Of a stretch of DNA of 64,000 nt, positions 50,460 through 60,770 are shown in pieces. Source of the DNA: Brevibacillus sp. SYP-B805 (GTDB lineage Bacteria; Bacillota; Bacilli; Brevibacillales; Brevibacillaceae); contig NZ_JAALGD010000001.1 of the NCBI RefSeq assembly GCF_011059135.1, positions 62,001-126,000 on the forward strand. Reading direction: 5' to 3'. Made by a program: the position numbers and the translations under genes. The notes under the pieces were generated by a model that had not been told where the DNA came from, made no database searches, and worked only from the letters and a program-made list of their open reading frames with translations. How positions within the stretch are numbered: the stretch's first letter is position 1; every line of letters begins with the position of its first letter.

Positions 50460-50476
50460 GAAGGGGGAACCGAAAG

Positions 50477-50881
50477 ATGGAATACTCAACTTTCGGAAGA
50501 CACGTTGCCATTGACACATGGGGAGTGCAGTTCGATTTACTCAATGACGCAGAATTCTTGAAGAAAGAAATGATTGAAGCCGCTGAAGCCTGTGGGGCTA
50601 CGGTTCTGGGTGTACAGGCAAAGCAATTCTCTCCACAAGGAGCGACCGTTCTGGTTCTTCTCTCGGAAAGCCACTTATCCATCCACACGTATCCTGAGCG
50701 CGGTTTTGCGGCTCTGGATTGTTACACCTGCGGGGAAACCGTTGATCCCCAAGTGGCGATTGACTACATGGTTTCTATCCTGAAGCCGGAAAGGGTATAC
50801 GCGAAAAAATTGGTTCGCGGTACCGGCGAACTGCAGGTCACGGAGCCGGAAGTGAAAGTACCTGAAGCAGTGAAGAGTTAA
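50477..50881 (+). CDS. speD: S-adenosylmethionine decarboxylase proenzyme
   Basis: 134 residues of the short Gram-positive type. The cleavage region LLSESHLSIHTYPE (serine in SESH becomes the pyruvoyl group) and CYTCGETVDP near the catalytic Cys are conserved. The enzyme makes decarboxylated SAM for spermidine. It complements speA (arginine decarboxylase) at 43515. ATG 50477 has GGAAGGGGG upstream, at about 9 nt. The C-terminal GELQVTEPEVKVPEAVKS is a slightly longer tail than usual. Regulation is probably through the structured leader at 50369. Confidence 0.95.
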   Translation: MEYSTFGRHVAIDTWGVQFDLLNDAEFLKKEMIEAAEACGATVLGVQAKQFSPQGATVLVLLSESHLSIHTYPERGFAALDCYTCGETVDPQVAIDYMVSILKPERVYAKKLVRGTGELQVTEPEVKVPEAVKS

Positions 50882-50906
50882 AGAGGTGCAGATGCACCTC
50901 TTTTTA
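50881..50906 (+). terminator. terminator after speD
   Basis: AAGAGGTGCA-GA-TGCACCTCTTTTTAG; begins at the last base of the stop codon. Confidence 0.85.
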
Positions 50907-50921
50907 GCGTTTGACAAAGGA

Positions 50922-50952
50922 GGAGAGGGCGCCAGACACCCTCTCCTTTTTT
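50922..50952 (+). terminator. second terminator after speD
   Basis: GGAGAGGG and CCCTCTCC followed by TTTTTT. It may also act weakly on the convergent yhcN-like gene. Confidence 0.75.
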
Positions 50953-50992
50953 CCGGGCCTGAAACGGCGCAGATACGCGATTAGCCGGTCTC

Positions 50993-51724
50993 TTACCGGA
51001 ACGGCGCGGTAACGGTGCGCCCCAGGTCTCTGATCAAAGCGCCAAAGTCGCTGGCCGCATTTGTCAAATTTCCCGCTACCGTAGTCGGCCCGCCCATGAA
51101 CGGCGCGGTGCCATTCCTCATGGTGCCGTATCCAGCTGCGCCATATCCGGTGCCAAATCCCGTGTTGCCAAATCCCGTGTTGCCAAATCCTGTGTTGCCA
51201 TATCCGGATGTGTGGCCATATTGGCTCCGGAAGGCGTGGTGGATGTTCTGGATGCGTGTCAGCATCCGCTTGTCAGAGGTGACTCTCACTTGATGGCTTG
51301 GCGCCACCGCGTGTGCGGCTGCATACACCTTTTTCTCGATCGCCCGCCTGTGGGTCGGACTGGCCGTGTGACGGATGTTGACGCCCACTACCGCATCATT
51401 GCCGTATACAATCGCCGTTGCGCCTTCCACACCGGGGACAGCGTCAGCCGCCCGGGCGATCCGGTCAGACAATTGATGATTGTAAACGGTTGTTCCGTAG
51501 GTGCCGTAGCCGGTCATGCCGTGCCCGGATCCGGTGTGATCCATCATCCGGGTACCCGGCGTTCCGTAGGTCATGGCATTGAAGTTGGCAGGTGTGCGCC
51601 CCGCCTGATAAGTGGTATTTTGCGTGTGCGGCCCTCTGTGGGGTCCCACCGCATTGCTCCAACCACAAGCAGTCAGGGATGTGACAAGCGCGACAAGGGT
51701 AAGCGGATAAATCAGCTTTTTCAT
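50993..51724 (-). CDS. YhcN/YlaJ-family sporulation lipoprotein
   Basis: 243 residues. A lipobox (LTAC, Cys20) is followed by a YhcN/YlaJ domain (about 80-165; SDRIARAADAVPGVEGATAI, NDAVVGVNIRHT, KRMLTRIQNI). A Gly/Tyr/His-rich linker precedes it and a tandem GNTGF repeat (three and a half copies, about 171-190) follows. YhcN-type lipoproteins are found in spore inner membranes and forespore compartments. ATG 51724 with GGAGGTGGC upstream; that RBS can pair with CCTCCGT further upstream in the mRNA. Confidence 0.88.
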   Translation of the reverse strand: MKKLIYPLTLVALVTSLTACGWSNAVGPHRGPHTQNTTYQAGRTPANFNAMTYGTPGTRMMDHTGSGHGMTGYGTYGTTVYNHQLSDRIARAADAVPGVEGATAIVYGNDAVVGVNIRHTASPTHRRAIEKKVYAAAHAVAPSHQVRVTSDKRMLTRIQNIHHAFRSQYGHTSGYGNTGFGNTGFGNTGFGTGYGAAGYGTMRNGTAPFMGGPTTVAGNLTNAASDFGALIRDLGRTVTAPFR

Positions 51725-51736
51725 GTGTGTTAGCCA

Positions 51737-51763
51737 CCTCCGTTATCTATTGTGTGACGGAGG
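51737..51763 (-). promoter_or_regulatory. RBS-masking hairpin of the YhcN-like gene
   Basis: In the minus-strand mRNA, CCTCCGT (51757-51763) pairs with ACGGAGG (51737-51743), which is the Shine-Dalgarno region of the gene starting at 51724. The loop is 13 nt. It would lower translation unless opened. Confidence 0.45.
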
Positions 51764-51890
51764 AATGGTCGCTACTCAGGGAGTCATCACCAGATCATTG
51801 GCCGAACGTATCTGTGTTCGAAACTTGCCGTTGTCCAAGCGGCAGCAAGCTGTTACTATAGAAAGGATGCATTTACACCGGGAGGACAAG

Positions 51891-53732
<1,842 letters not shown>

Positions 53733-53750
53733 CCGCGCAGCGAGAGCGAC

Positions 53751-53777
53751 AGCCGTCTGTTTCGGGACGGCTTTTTT
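53751..53777 (+). terminator. terminator after typA
   Basis: AGCCGTC and GACGGCT form the stem, followed by TTTTTG. Confidence 0.8.
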
Positions 53778-53858
53778 GTGTCTGGCTGCATCCTTTTGAC
53801 AGCGGAGAAAGCAATTGTTAAAGTAAACATGACAGTGATAAATTTGAGGTGAAACCTG

Positions 53859-54704
53859 TTGAAAATTGGATGTCATATCAGTGTCGCAAAAGGGTTGGAA
53901 CAGGCGGTTCTGCGCGCGAAGGAACTGGGGGCGGAATCGCTGCAGGTCTTTACGAAAAACCCGCGCGGCTTGAAGCCGAAAAAAATTGACCACGCGGATG
54001 CAGCCAAGGGCGTGGCGCTCTTGAAGGAGCATGATCTGGAGCTGGTCTGTCACACGCCGTATATCACCAATCTCTCCACGCCCAAGGATGATTTGCAGGA
54101 AGTGACGATCCGTTCCATTCTGGAAGATCTCCATATCTCTGAAGCTTATGGCGCTGTCGGGGCGGTTGTCCACTGCGGCAAACATGTGGGCGAAGGGGAA
54201 GAGTACGGCATCAGGCGCATGGTTGAAACGCTTGATCTGATCCTGGAACAGTACGACGGTCCGGTGAAGCTGCTCTTGGAAAATACCGCCGGGCAGGGCT
54301 CCGAACTCGGCCTGACGATCGTTTCCCTGATGGAAATCAGAGGGGCTACCAAGCATGCGGAAAAGATCGGCTTCTGCTTCGACACCTGCCACTCCTTTGC
54401 CGCCGGCCAGTGGAACCTGGAATCGTTTGACCAGCTGGTGGAAGAGATGGAGCGCACCGGCTATCTGGAGCATCTGGTTGCCATCCATTTCAATGACAGC
54501 AAGGCCCCGTTTGCCAGCCAGAAGGATCGGCACGAAAAAATCGGAAAGGGGGAAATCGGCAGCGAAGCGTTGGCCAAGTTCCTTACCAGTGATAAATTTC
54601 AGCATCTTCCCGTCATTCTTGAAACGCCGGTGGATGATGAACAGGAATATGCGGAAGAGATGGTCTATCTGCACGAATTGAAACATGCAGGTTCGGCTGT
54701 CTGA
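53859..54704 (+). CDS. nfo: deoxyribonuclease IV (endonuclease IV)
   Basis: 281 residues of the AP endonuclease TIM-barrel family. Motifs: GCHISVAKGLEQAV, QVFTKNPRG, VVHCGKHVGEG, LLENTAGQGSELG, FCFDTCHSFAAG, HFNDSKAPFASQKDRHEKIG and VILETPVDD, with the His/Glu/Asp zinc ligands in place. It cuts DNA at abasic sites. TTG at 53859 follows GAGGTGA at 6 nt. It begins a short operon with the ylaH-like gene. Confidence 0.96.
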   Translation: MKIGCHISVAKGLEQAVLRAKELGAESLQVFTKNPRGLKPKKIDHADAAKGVALLKEHDLELVCHTPYITNLSTPKDDLQEVTIRSILEDLHISEAYGAVGAVVHCGKHVGEGEEYGIRRMVETLDLILEQYDGPVKLLLENTAGQGSELGLTIVSLMEIRGATKHAEKIGFCFDTCHSFAAGQWNLESFDQLVEEMERTGYLEHLVAIHFNDSKAPFASQKDRHEKIGKGEIGSEALAKFLTSDKFQHLPVILETPVDDEQEYAEEMVYLHELKHAGSAV

Positions 54705-54724
54705 TCGGAAGGAGGGCGCATCAT

Positions 54725-55054
54725 ATGGAATGGTTTGAACTTGTCTCGCAATATCAACCGGCCGATCCTTCCGCGCTGACGTGGTATGACCAGCTGCGCA
54801 TGTGGGCAGACCAATACCGGGCGTATGTAATCTTCGTGGAGCTGCTCGTCGTGTACTATCTCGGTTTTGCAACCCGCATCCGCATGCCGATCCTGAAGAC
54901 CGTGTTCCTCTACATCCTGCTGTTCATCGGCGCATTGATTTTTGGGGTTCTGGATTGGAAGCTGCCGGTAAAAAGCTCGTTGTTCGTGGCTGTCATCATT
55001 CTCGTCCTGGTGCGTTTGCGCGCCAAGCCGGAAAACAGGGGGGACCGCGGATGA
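54725..55054 (+). CDS. ylaH: YlaH-like membrane protein
   Basis: 109 residues with three membrane helices (about 33-50, 58-75, 84-98). The pattern VIFVELLVVYYLGFATRIRM matches YlaH, a Bacillales membrane protein of unknown function. GGAAGGAGGGCG precedes the ATG. Overlaps the following gene by 4 bp (ATGA), so they are coupled. Confidence 0.85.
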   Translation: MEWFELVSQYQPADPSALTWYDQLRMWADQYRAYVIFVELLVVYYLGFATRIRMPILKTVFLYILLFIGALIFGVLDWKLPVKSSLFVAVIILVLVRLRAKPENRGDRG

Positions 55055-55323
55055 AGCTGGATGACGCGCTGTTCAACTGGCTGCAGATCAGAGTGGTGGC
55101 CGATGCCCGACCGCATGATCGCTCGGCTGCGGATACCGCCGATTTTTTTGAAGAGATTCTGATCCATGACCACCAGGTGTCGGCGCTGGCCTACGAGGCG
55201 GACGGCGACAGCTATCTGCTGCACTGCCGCGTCAATGGTGAGGCCCGGACACAGCGGTACGACCGGGAAAGGGTAGATGCCCTCCTGGTTGCCATCGAGA
55301 ATGAGCCGAAATTTAATGAATAG
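55051..55323 (+). CDS. hypothetical protein, 90 aa
   Basis: Starts at the ATG inside the ylaH stop. The protein is soluble and acidic (LDDALFNWLQIRVVADARPH, then DTADFFEEILIHDHQVSALA). No family recognised. The tight overlap with ylaH suggests a related role. It ends 24 bp before the chemoreceptor start. Confidence 0.75.
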   Translation: MKLDDALFNWLQIRVVADARPHDRSAADTADFFEEILIHDHQVSALAYEADGDSYLLHCRVNGEARTQRYDRERVDALLVAIENEPKFNE

Positions 55324-55347
55324 CGATTGCAGACTGAAGGGGCGCGA

Positions 55348-56823
55348 ATGAACATGATGAACCTGATTCGGAATACTTTGACGAACAAAGAAGGATTCAT
55401 GATTTTTCTGCTGTGGAATCAACTGTGGATCGCGGCGCTGCTATCGATGTTTGAACATGTACCCTACCTGCCGATGGTCTCATTGGGGCTGCTCGTCACC
55501 CTGCTTGTTTCCCCTTACTACTTTATCAAAAAGAACAGCCGCTTGACCCGCTATCTGGTGGCTGTCGGATTTTTGTTCTATTCCATCTCGTTTGACCATT
55601 TTACCGACATTCCGGGGATGGCGTATCTGTCTTTCATCATCCTTGGGTTCCTGGCCGCCTATCTGGACTGGCAGCTGATCGTGGCCGCAGGAGCCGTGGA
55701 GCTGATCGCCACTCTCGTCGGCTATACGACAGGCTCTCTTCACCTGCTGGAAGGGGATCGGCCTGAGCTTGCCCTGCTGGTGAAGATCGTCTCCGTCCTG
55801 TTGATGATCGCGGGGCTTACCTATCTGTGCCAGTCCGGACAAGCCGCTCTGAGGCGGGTGGAAGCGGCCCGCAAGGAAGCGGAAGAGAAGGAACATCGCC
55901 TCCGAAACCTGCTGGGCGAAATCAAGTACGTCACGGAAAAACTGGACGCGACGTCCGCTCAGGTGCATGAACACGCGGAAGCGACCAAGCGCAATACGGA
56001 TGAAATGATGGTCGCATTCCGGGAAGTGGCCACCGGGATGGAAGCCCAGGCCCATTCCACGGTCAAAATCGAGGAAGATGTCCAGTCGATCGACAGAGAG
56101 ATTGAACACGTGAACACCCAGGCGAACGCCATGAAGGAAGAGGCGGAAAAGAACAACCGCCGCCTGGCCGCGGGCATCGAGATGATGAATGAGCTGTCCG
56201 TCCAGATGGAGCATATCGTGGAGACCGTGCGCGTCGCTTCGGAGACGATCTACCAGCTGAACCAACAGGCGGAAAAGGTGGAGCAGATCGTCGGCGCGAT
56301 CAATCAGATTGCCAACCAGACCAACCTGCTTGCCTTGAACGCCGCGATCGAATCGGCCCGTGCCGGCGAACACGGACGCGGCTTTGCCGTGGTGGCGGAT
56401 GAGGTGCGCAAACTGGCGGAACAAAGCGCCCAGGCTACCCAGGAGATCAGCGAAATCCTGCAGTCGCTGCACCACGAAAGCCAAACGGCCGTGGCCCATA
56501 TGAAGAATGGGGAAGCCTCGGTGGCCAAGGGGCAGGAGCTGACGACCCAAACGTTGGCCTCCATTGGCAAGGTAAAAGCAGGCATGGCAGGTTTCATGGA
56601 AGCCGTCGGCATCGTGCTGTCCAGCATGGATCAGGTGAAGCGCCGTTCGGGTGAGGTAACCGGCGAAATGTCCAACATCACGCAAATCACGGAAGAGTCG
56701 GTCGCCAGCATGGAAGAGCTGTTTGCGACGGCTGAAACGCAGCATCAGAAGATCAATGAAATCTCCAGGGAGATCGCGCAGCTCAGCGACCTGTCCCACC
56801 AACTGCAAAAGTCCTTTCAGTAA
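55348..56823 (+). CDS. methyl-accepting chemotaxis protein, membrane-sensor type
   Basis: 491 residues. Six N-terminal membrane helices (about 15-165) with only short loops between them, then a cytoplasmic signalling domain (about 200-490) with the hairpin tip [40 protein letters not shown] and RKLAEQS. There is no extracellular ligand domain and no HAMP segment that I can see. It may sense membrane or redox state or a partner protein. ATG 55348 with GAAGGGG upstream. A terminator follows. Confidence 0.93.
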   Translation: MNMMNLIRNTLTNKEGFMIFLLWNQLWIAALLSMFEHVPYLPMVSLGLLVTLLVSPYYFIKKNSRLTRYLVAVGFLFYSISFDHFTDIPGMAYLSFIILGFLAAYLDWQLIVAAGAVELIATLVGYTTGSLHLLEGDRPELALLVKIVSVLLMIAGLTYLCQSGQAALRRVEAARKEAEEKEHRLRNLLGEIKYVTEKLDATSAQVHEHAEATKRNTDEMMVAFREVATGMEAQAHSTVKIEEDVQSIDREIEHVNTQANAMKEEAEKNNRRLAAGIEMMNELSVQMEHIVETVRVASETIYQLNQQAEKVEQIVGAINQIANQTNLLALNAAIESARAGEHGRGFAVVADEVRKLAEQSAQATQEISEILQSLHHESQTAVAHMKNGEASVAKGQELTTQTLASIGKVKAGMAGFMEAVGIVLSSMDQVKRRSGEVTGEMSNITQITEESVASMEELFATAETQHQKINEISREIAQLSDLSHQLQKSFQ

Positions 56824-56828
56824 TCCCT

Positions 56829-56862
56829 TCCCGCCCGACTCGCAATCGGGCGGGATTTTTTT
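56829..56862 (+). terminator. terminator after the chemoreceptor gene
   Basis: CCCGCCCGA and TCGGGCGGG form a 9-bp stem, followed by ATTTTTTT. Confidence 0.85.
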
Positions 56863-56930
56863 CTTTTTTCGCAAAAGCGCAAATGGTAGGATAAGAATCA
56901 AAATACTGTTTTCGAGAAAGGATGATCAAG

Positions 56931-57842
56931 GTGTCTTACGCCTATTTTGAAGGTGCCGTCGTACCCCTGGAAGAAGCGAAAGTAAGCATTGCGACCCATG
57001 CGCTCAACTACGGCACGGGTGTGTTTGAAGGAATCCGGGCATATTGGAACAAGGAGCAGAAGCAGCTCTATGTGCTGAAGGGACCGGAGCATTACGTGCG
57101 GATGGTGCAGTCCTGTCGGATCATGAAGATTCATCTGCAGGAGAGCATCGATGACATGATGAACGCGACGGTGGAGATCCTGCGCCGATCCGGATACCAG
57201 GAGGACGTCTATATCCGGCCGCTCGCCTACAAGGCCGATCCGGTGATCAAGGTGAAATTGAGCGGCATTCGGGATGCGTTCGCCATTTTTACCGTACCGC
57301 TGGGGGATTATCTGGATGTGAACAAGGGGCTGCACCTGGGGATCTCGCCCTGGCGCAGGCTTGATGACAACGCCATCCCGACGCGGGCCAAGGCGACGGG
57401 CAGCTACATCAACGCGGCGCTCGCCGTGGATGACTTGATCGAGAGCGGATTTGACGATGGCATCATGCTGACGCAGGATGGTCATGTGGCGGAGGGAACG
57501 GCGGCCAACCTGTTTATGGTTCGCGGCGGCAAGCTGATCACCTCTCCTGTCACCGATGCGATTCTGGAAGGGATCACGCGCTCCACCCTGCTTGAACTGG
57601 CGAAGGATGCGGGGATAAACGTGGAGATCCGAAGCATTGACCGGACGGAGCTTTATGTGGCCGACGAGCTATTCCTGTGCGGTACCGGCGTGCAGGTGGC
57701 CCCTGTCACCAGGGTGGACCATCGACCGGTGGGCAGCGGAGCGGCGGGGGAACTCACCTTGCAGCTGCAAAAGCTGTATTTCGATGCGGTACGCGGCAAC
57801 AATCCGGCCTATCGCCACTGGCTGACGCCGGTTTATGCATAG
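56931..57842 (+). CDS. ilvE: branched-chain amino acid aminotransferase (fold IV)
   Basis: 303 residues. GTGVFEGIRAYWNKEQKQLY, the PLP lysine in RAKATGSYINAAL (near residue 153), EGTAANLFMVRGGKLITSPV and ILEGITRSTLLEL identify IlvE-type transaminases of fold IV. It interconverts Val/Leu/Ile and their keto acids. GTG 56931 was chosen since AAAGGATG lies 8 nt upstream; ATG 56922 is directly next to the RBS. A dispersed element B copy lies immediately downstream. Confidence 0.93.
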   Translation: MSYAYFEGAVVPLEEAKVSIATHALNYGTGVFEGIRAYWNKEQKQLYVLKGPEHYVRMVQSCRIMKIHLQESIDDMMNATVEILRRSGYQEDVYIRPLAYKADPVIKVKLSGIRDAFAIFTVPLGDYLDVNKGLHLGISPWRRLDDNAIPTRAKATGSYINAALAVDDLIESGFDDGIMLTQDGHVAEGTAANLFMVRGGKLITSPVTDAILEGITRSTLLELAKDAGINVEIRSIDRTELYVADELFLCGTGVQVAPVTRVDHRPVGSGAAGELTLQLQKLYFDAVRGNNPAYRHWLTPVYA

Positions 57843-57851
57843 AGTGAAATG

Positions 57852-58021
57852 GGACGTGCCTTTATTGCAGAAAAAGTTTAAGGAATGGCGTGATGGGGCC
57901 GAAGCGAGCTCCTTTGACGACTGACGCGGACATGGCCAACTTCTTCGCGGGTCGTCAAGAGAGCGAGCAGGAACCATCACCCATGACATAACCGACTTTG
58001 TAGACACACTGGACGTGCCTT
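57852..58021 (+). repeat. dispersed element B, short copy, flanked by 11-bp direct repeats
   Basis: Matches the unit at 26899-27191 over about 130 bp (GGCGTGATGGGGCC; GCGAGCTCCTTTGACGAC; TTCTTCGCGGGTCGTCAAGA). The 97-bp inner insertion of the long copy is absent, cleanly, between GACGC and GGACATGG. It is flanked by GGACGTGCCTT at 57852-57862 and 58011-58021, a likely target duplication. Lies between ilvE and pxpA with no gene of its own. Confidence 0.7.
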
Positions 58022-58048
58022 CGGCTGGGTGCTGAAAGGGGGGATGGC

Positions 58049-58813
58049 ATGGATCGGGTAGACATCAACTGCGACCTGGGAGAGAGCTTCGGCGCTTATC
58101 GGATCGGCAATGATGAGGAGGTGCTGCCGCTCATCACCTCGGCCAACATCGCCTGCGGTTTTCACGCGGGCGATCCGGGAACCATGCGCAGGACGGTCCA
58201 TCTCGCGCTGGCACAAGGCGTTGCGATTGGCGCCCATCCCGGGCTGCCGGATCTGATCGGCTTTGGCCGCAGAAACATGGAGATCTCCCCTCAGGAAGCT
58301 TATGACATGGTGGTGTACCAGATCGGCGCGCTTGATGCGTTCGTGCGGGCGCAAGGAGGCAGGATGCAGCACGTCAAACCGCACGGCGCCCTCTACAATA
58401 TGGCGGCGAAAGATGACAAACTGGCCGAAGCGATTGCGGAAGCGGTTTATAAAGTCAGTCCCGACCTGATCCTGTTTGGCCTCTCCGGCAGCGCATTGAT
58501 CCGGGCGGGGGAAAAGATCGGGCTGCGGACGGCGAGCGAGGTGTTTGCCGACCGCACCTATCAGCAGGACGGCAGCCTCACGCCCAGACATGCTCCCGAT
58601 GCCCTGATCGACGATCCGGTCACCGCGGCCCGGCAGGTGCTGAGAATGGTGCGGGAAGGAAAGGTGATGTCCCGGCAGGGAGTGGACGTTCCGATCACCG
58701 CCGAAACGATCTGTATCCACGGGGATGGGCCGCATGCCCTGCAGTTTGCCAGACGGATACGCGAGCTGCTGGAAACTGCCGGCGTAGCGGTCCGGGCTGT
58801 TGGTCTCGGGTGA
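58049..58813 (+). CDS. pxpA: 5-oxoprolinase subunit A
   Basis: 254 residues of the LamB/YcsF family. [32 protein letters not shown] and [10 protein letters not shown] are typical. With PxpB and PxpC it hydrolyses 5-oxoproline (pyroglutamate) to glutamate using ATP. AAGGGGGG lies ahead of ATG 58049. First of three pxp genes. Confidence 0.95.
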   Translation: MDRVDINCDLGESFGAYRIGNDEEVLPLITSANIACGFHAGDPGTMRRTVHLALAQGVAIGAHPGLPDLIGFGRRNMEISPQEAYDMVVYQIGALDAFVRAQGGRMQHVKPHGALYNMAAKDDKLAEAIAEAVYKVSPDLILFGLSGSALIRAGEKIGLRTASEVFADRTYQQDGSLTPRHAPDALIDDPVTAARQVLRMVREGKVMSRQGVDVPITAETICIHGDGPHALQFARRIRELLETAGVAVRAVGLG

Positions 58814-58917
58814 TGGCAGCGGCAGCCGCGACCTTTTTGACCATGGGATTGGATAACATGGATGGGGAGAAGGATGCGAAACGTTGACAGGAACAACCGA
58901 ACGGGCGGGTGGCTGTG

Positions 58918-59664
58918 ATGGAGAAACCGACTGAGCGGCATGCAGGTTTTGAGCTGCATCCGTTGGGGGATGCGGCGGTCATTGTACAGTTTGCCAAGAC
59001 GATCAATCCGGACGCGCACAGGAGCGTGCAGGCTTTAACCGCCTATCTGGACGCCCACGGGTTTCCCGGCTTTGTTGAGGCCGTGCCGGCGTTTGCCAGC
59101 GTAGCTGTCTATTATGATCCGCGCATCGTCATGGAAAAGCTTTCCTCCACAACCGAACCTGCCTCCTGCCATGAGAGGGTCTGCACGCTGCTGGCACAAA
59201 TGATCCGGCAGCTCCATTCCTTTTCCGTCGGCCATTCACGCGTCGTGGAGATCCCCGTGTGCTACGGCGAGGAGTGCGGGCCGGATTTGCCCTTTGTGGC
59301 CCAATACCATCGCCTCACCTGCGAAGAGGTGATCGCCATCCACTCCAGCGCGGAATATCTGGTCTATATGATCGGCTTCGCGCCGGGATTTCCGTATCTC
59401 GGGGGCATGCCGGAGCGCATCGCCACTCCCCGGCGGGAAACGCCGCGCCTCTCCATTCCGCCGGGAACGGTCGGCATTGGCGGAAGGCAGACGGGAATCT
59501 ATCCGCTGGCGACGCCGGGGGGATGGCACTGCATCGGCCGCACGCCGCTGCCCCTCTTTCGTCCGGACAAGCATCCCCCCAGTCTGCTGCAGGCGGGAGA
59601 CAGGGTCCGGTTCCGTCCCATCTCCCACGAAGCGTACGCGGCATGGAAGGAGCAGGCCCCATGA
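58918..59664 (+). CDS. pxpB: 5-oxoprolinase subunit B
   Basis: 248 residues (allophanate-hydrolase-subunit-1/KipI-like). LGDAAVIVQFAKTINPDAHR near the start, YMIGFAPGFPYLGGMPERIA and the IPPGTVGIGGRQTGIYPLAT stretch are conserved. ATG 58918 with GGGTGG 5 nt upstream. Ends in an ATGA overlap with pxpC. Confidence 0.95.
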   Translation: MEKPTERHAGFELHPLGDAAVIVQFAKTINPDAHRSVQALTAYLDAHGFPGFVEAVPAFASVAVYYDPRIVMEKLSSTTEPASCHERVCTLLAQMIRQLHSFSVGHSRVVEIPVCYGEECGPDLPFVAQYHRLTCEEVIAIHSSAEYLVYMIGFAPGFPYLGGMPERIATPRRETPRLSIPPGTVGIGGRQTGIYPLATPGGWHCIGRTPLPLFRPDKHPPSLLQAGDRVRFRPISHEAYAAWKEQAP

Positions 59665-60674
59665 CCTTGACGATTGTAAAACCCGGCCTGCTTACCACCA
59701 TTCAGGACTTGGGACGATATGGCTTTCAAAAGTTTGGGGTGCCTGTCAGCGGCGCCATGGACCCGTTCGCGCTGCGGATCGCCAATCTGCTGGTTGGCAA
59801 TGAAGAGGGGCAGGCCGCGTTGGAAATCACCTTGCAGGGCCCGACGCTGAGGGTGGAAAGCGACGCGCTGCTGGCCGTAACCGGTGCGGACCTGGGAGCA
59901 ACCATCAACGGCCAACCTTTCCCCTGCTGGCGGCCGGTGCTGATCAAACAGGGAAGCGTGCTGGCGTTTGGAACCGCCCGGACGGGTTGCCGGGCCTATC
60001 TGGCGGTGGCAGGCGGCTTCGATGTGCCGCTCGTCATGGCAAGCCGCAGCACGTATCTGCGCGGAAGGCTGGGCGGCTTGCAAGGCAGGGCGCTGCAGGC
60101 AGGGGATGTGCTCAAGGCAGATTCGCCATCGGCGGCCGCCCTCTCGCTGATGGACCTGCTGGCAGCGGGACCGCCGGGACGGCTGCATGCGGCAGCCGCC
60201 TGGGGAGTGGGGGCGGAGATCTTGGCGGATTATACGCAGCGGCGCATCTTCCGCGTCATGCCCGGCAGCCATTATGCCCATTTCACGGCGGAAAGCAGAC
60301 AGGATTTTTGGCGGAAAGCCTTTCGGGTCACGCCGCAGTCCGATCGCATGGGGTACCGGTTGGCGGGACCGGTGCTGAGGGCAGCGGCGCCGCTGGAACT
60401 CCTGTCGGAAGCGGTCGCCTGCGGCACGATTCAAGTGCCGCCGGATGGCAATCCGATCATTCTGACGGCGGACCGGCAGACAACGGGCGGGTATCCGCGA
60501 TTCGGACAAATCGCCACGGCAGACATGCCGATCCTCGCCCAGGTGAGGCCGGGCGAGGAGATTCGCTTTGTCGAGATCACCCTGCCGGAGGCCGAACGCC
60601 TGTATCTCGACAGGGAAAGGAAGATCGCGGAGCTGAAATACGGGATCTTGCTGAAACAGCGGTCACGCATGTAA
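59661..60674 (+). CDS. pxpC: 5-oxoprolinase subunit C
   Basis: 337 residues (allophanate-hydrolase-subunit-2/KipA-like). IVKPGLLTTIQDLGRYGFQK and GVPVSGAMDPFALRIANLLV at the start and GYPRFGQIATADMPILAQVR near the end are typical. ATG 59661 overlaps the pxpB stop. The same frame is open to 59259 but that extension lies inside pxpB and is not real. Forms the PxpBC part of the ATP-dependent 5-oxoprolinase. Confidence 0.95.
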   Translation: MTLTIVKPGLLTTIQDLGRYGFQKFGVPVSGAMDPFALRIANLLVGNEEGQAALEITLQGPTLRVESDALLAVTGADLGATINGQPFPCWRPVLIKQGSVLAFGTARTGCRAYLAVAGGFDVPLVMASRSTYLRGRLGGLQGRALQAGDVLKADSPSAAALSLMDLLAAGPPGRLHAAAAWGVGAEILADYTQRRIFRVMPGSHYAHFTAESRQDFWRKAFRVTPQSDRMGYRLAGPVLRAAAPLELLSEAVACGTIQVPPDGNPIILTADRQTTGGYPRFGQIATADMPILAQVRPGEEIRFVEITLPEAERLYLDRERKIAELKYGILLKQRSRM

Positions 60675-60770
60675 AAATGTTTCCCCTTTGCAACCTTTCC
60701 GCGACATCGGCCGTCTGAGAGGATGTTCAGGCGCATAGACAAAAAGAAAATGCAGAGGGGAAGTGTAGCC

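Larger units (their letters stand above)
50369..50467 (+). promoter_or_regulatory. structured speD leader
   Basis: First hairpin: ATTCACT (50369-50375) with AGTGAAT (50413-50419), and inside it GGGTGG with CCGCCC. Second hairpin: TCCTAGC (50428-50434) with GCTAGGA (50455-50461); its 3-prime arm runs into the speD ribosome binding site AGGAAGGGGG. A likely promoter lies upstream (TTGTCA, 17 bp, TATTTT near 50308-50336). Two mini-ORFs read through the two hairpins. The layout fits translational control of speD. Confidence 0.6.

Noticed and set aside
51155-51205. Short tandem repeats considered as a CRISPR-like array
   Set aside because: The 15-bp units encode GNTGF in frame inside the YhcN-like lipoprotein; there are no spacers.
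55480-56901. 473-codon open frame opposite the chemoreceptor gene
   Set aside because: The MCP signalling domain is certain; the reverse frame shows only Leu/His/Gly-rich shadow sequence.
59259-59660. N-terminal extension of pxpC
   Set aside because: The open frame upstream lies wholly inside pxpB and lacks family similarity; the ATG at 59661 has the RBS and the usual overlap.
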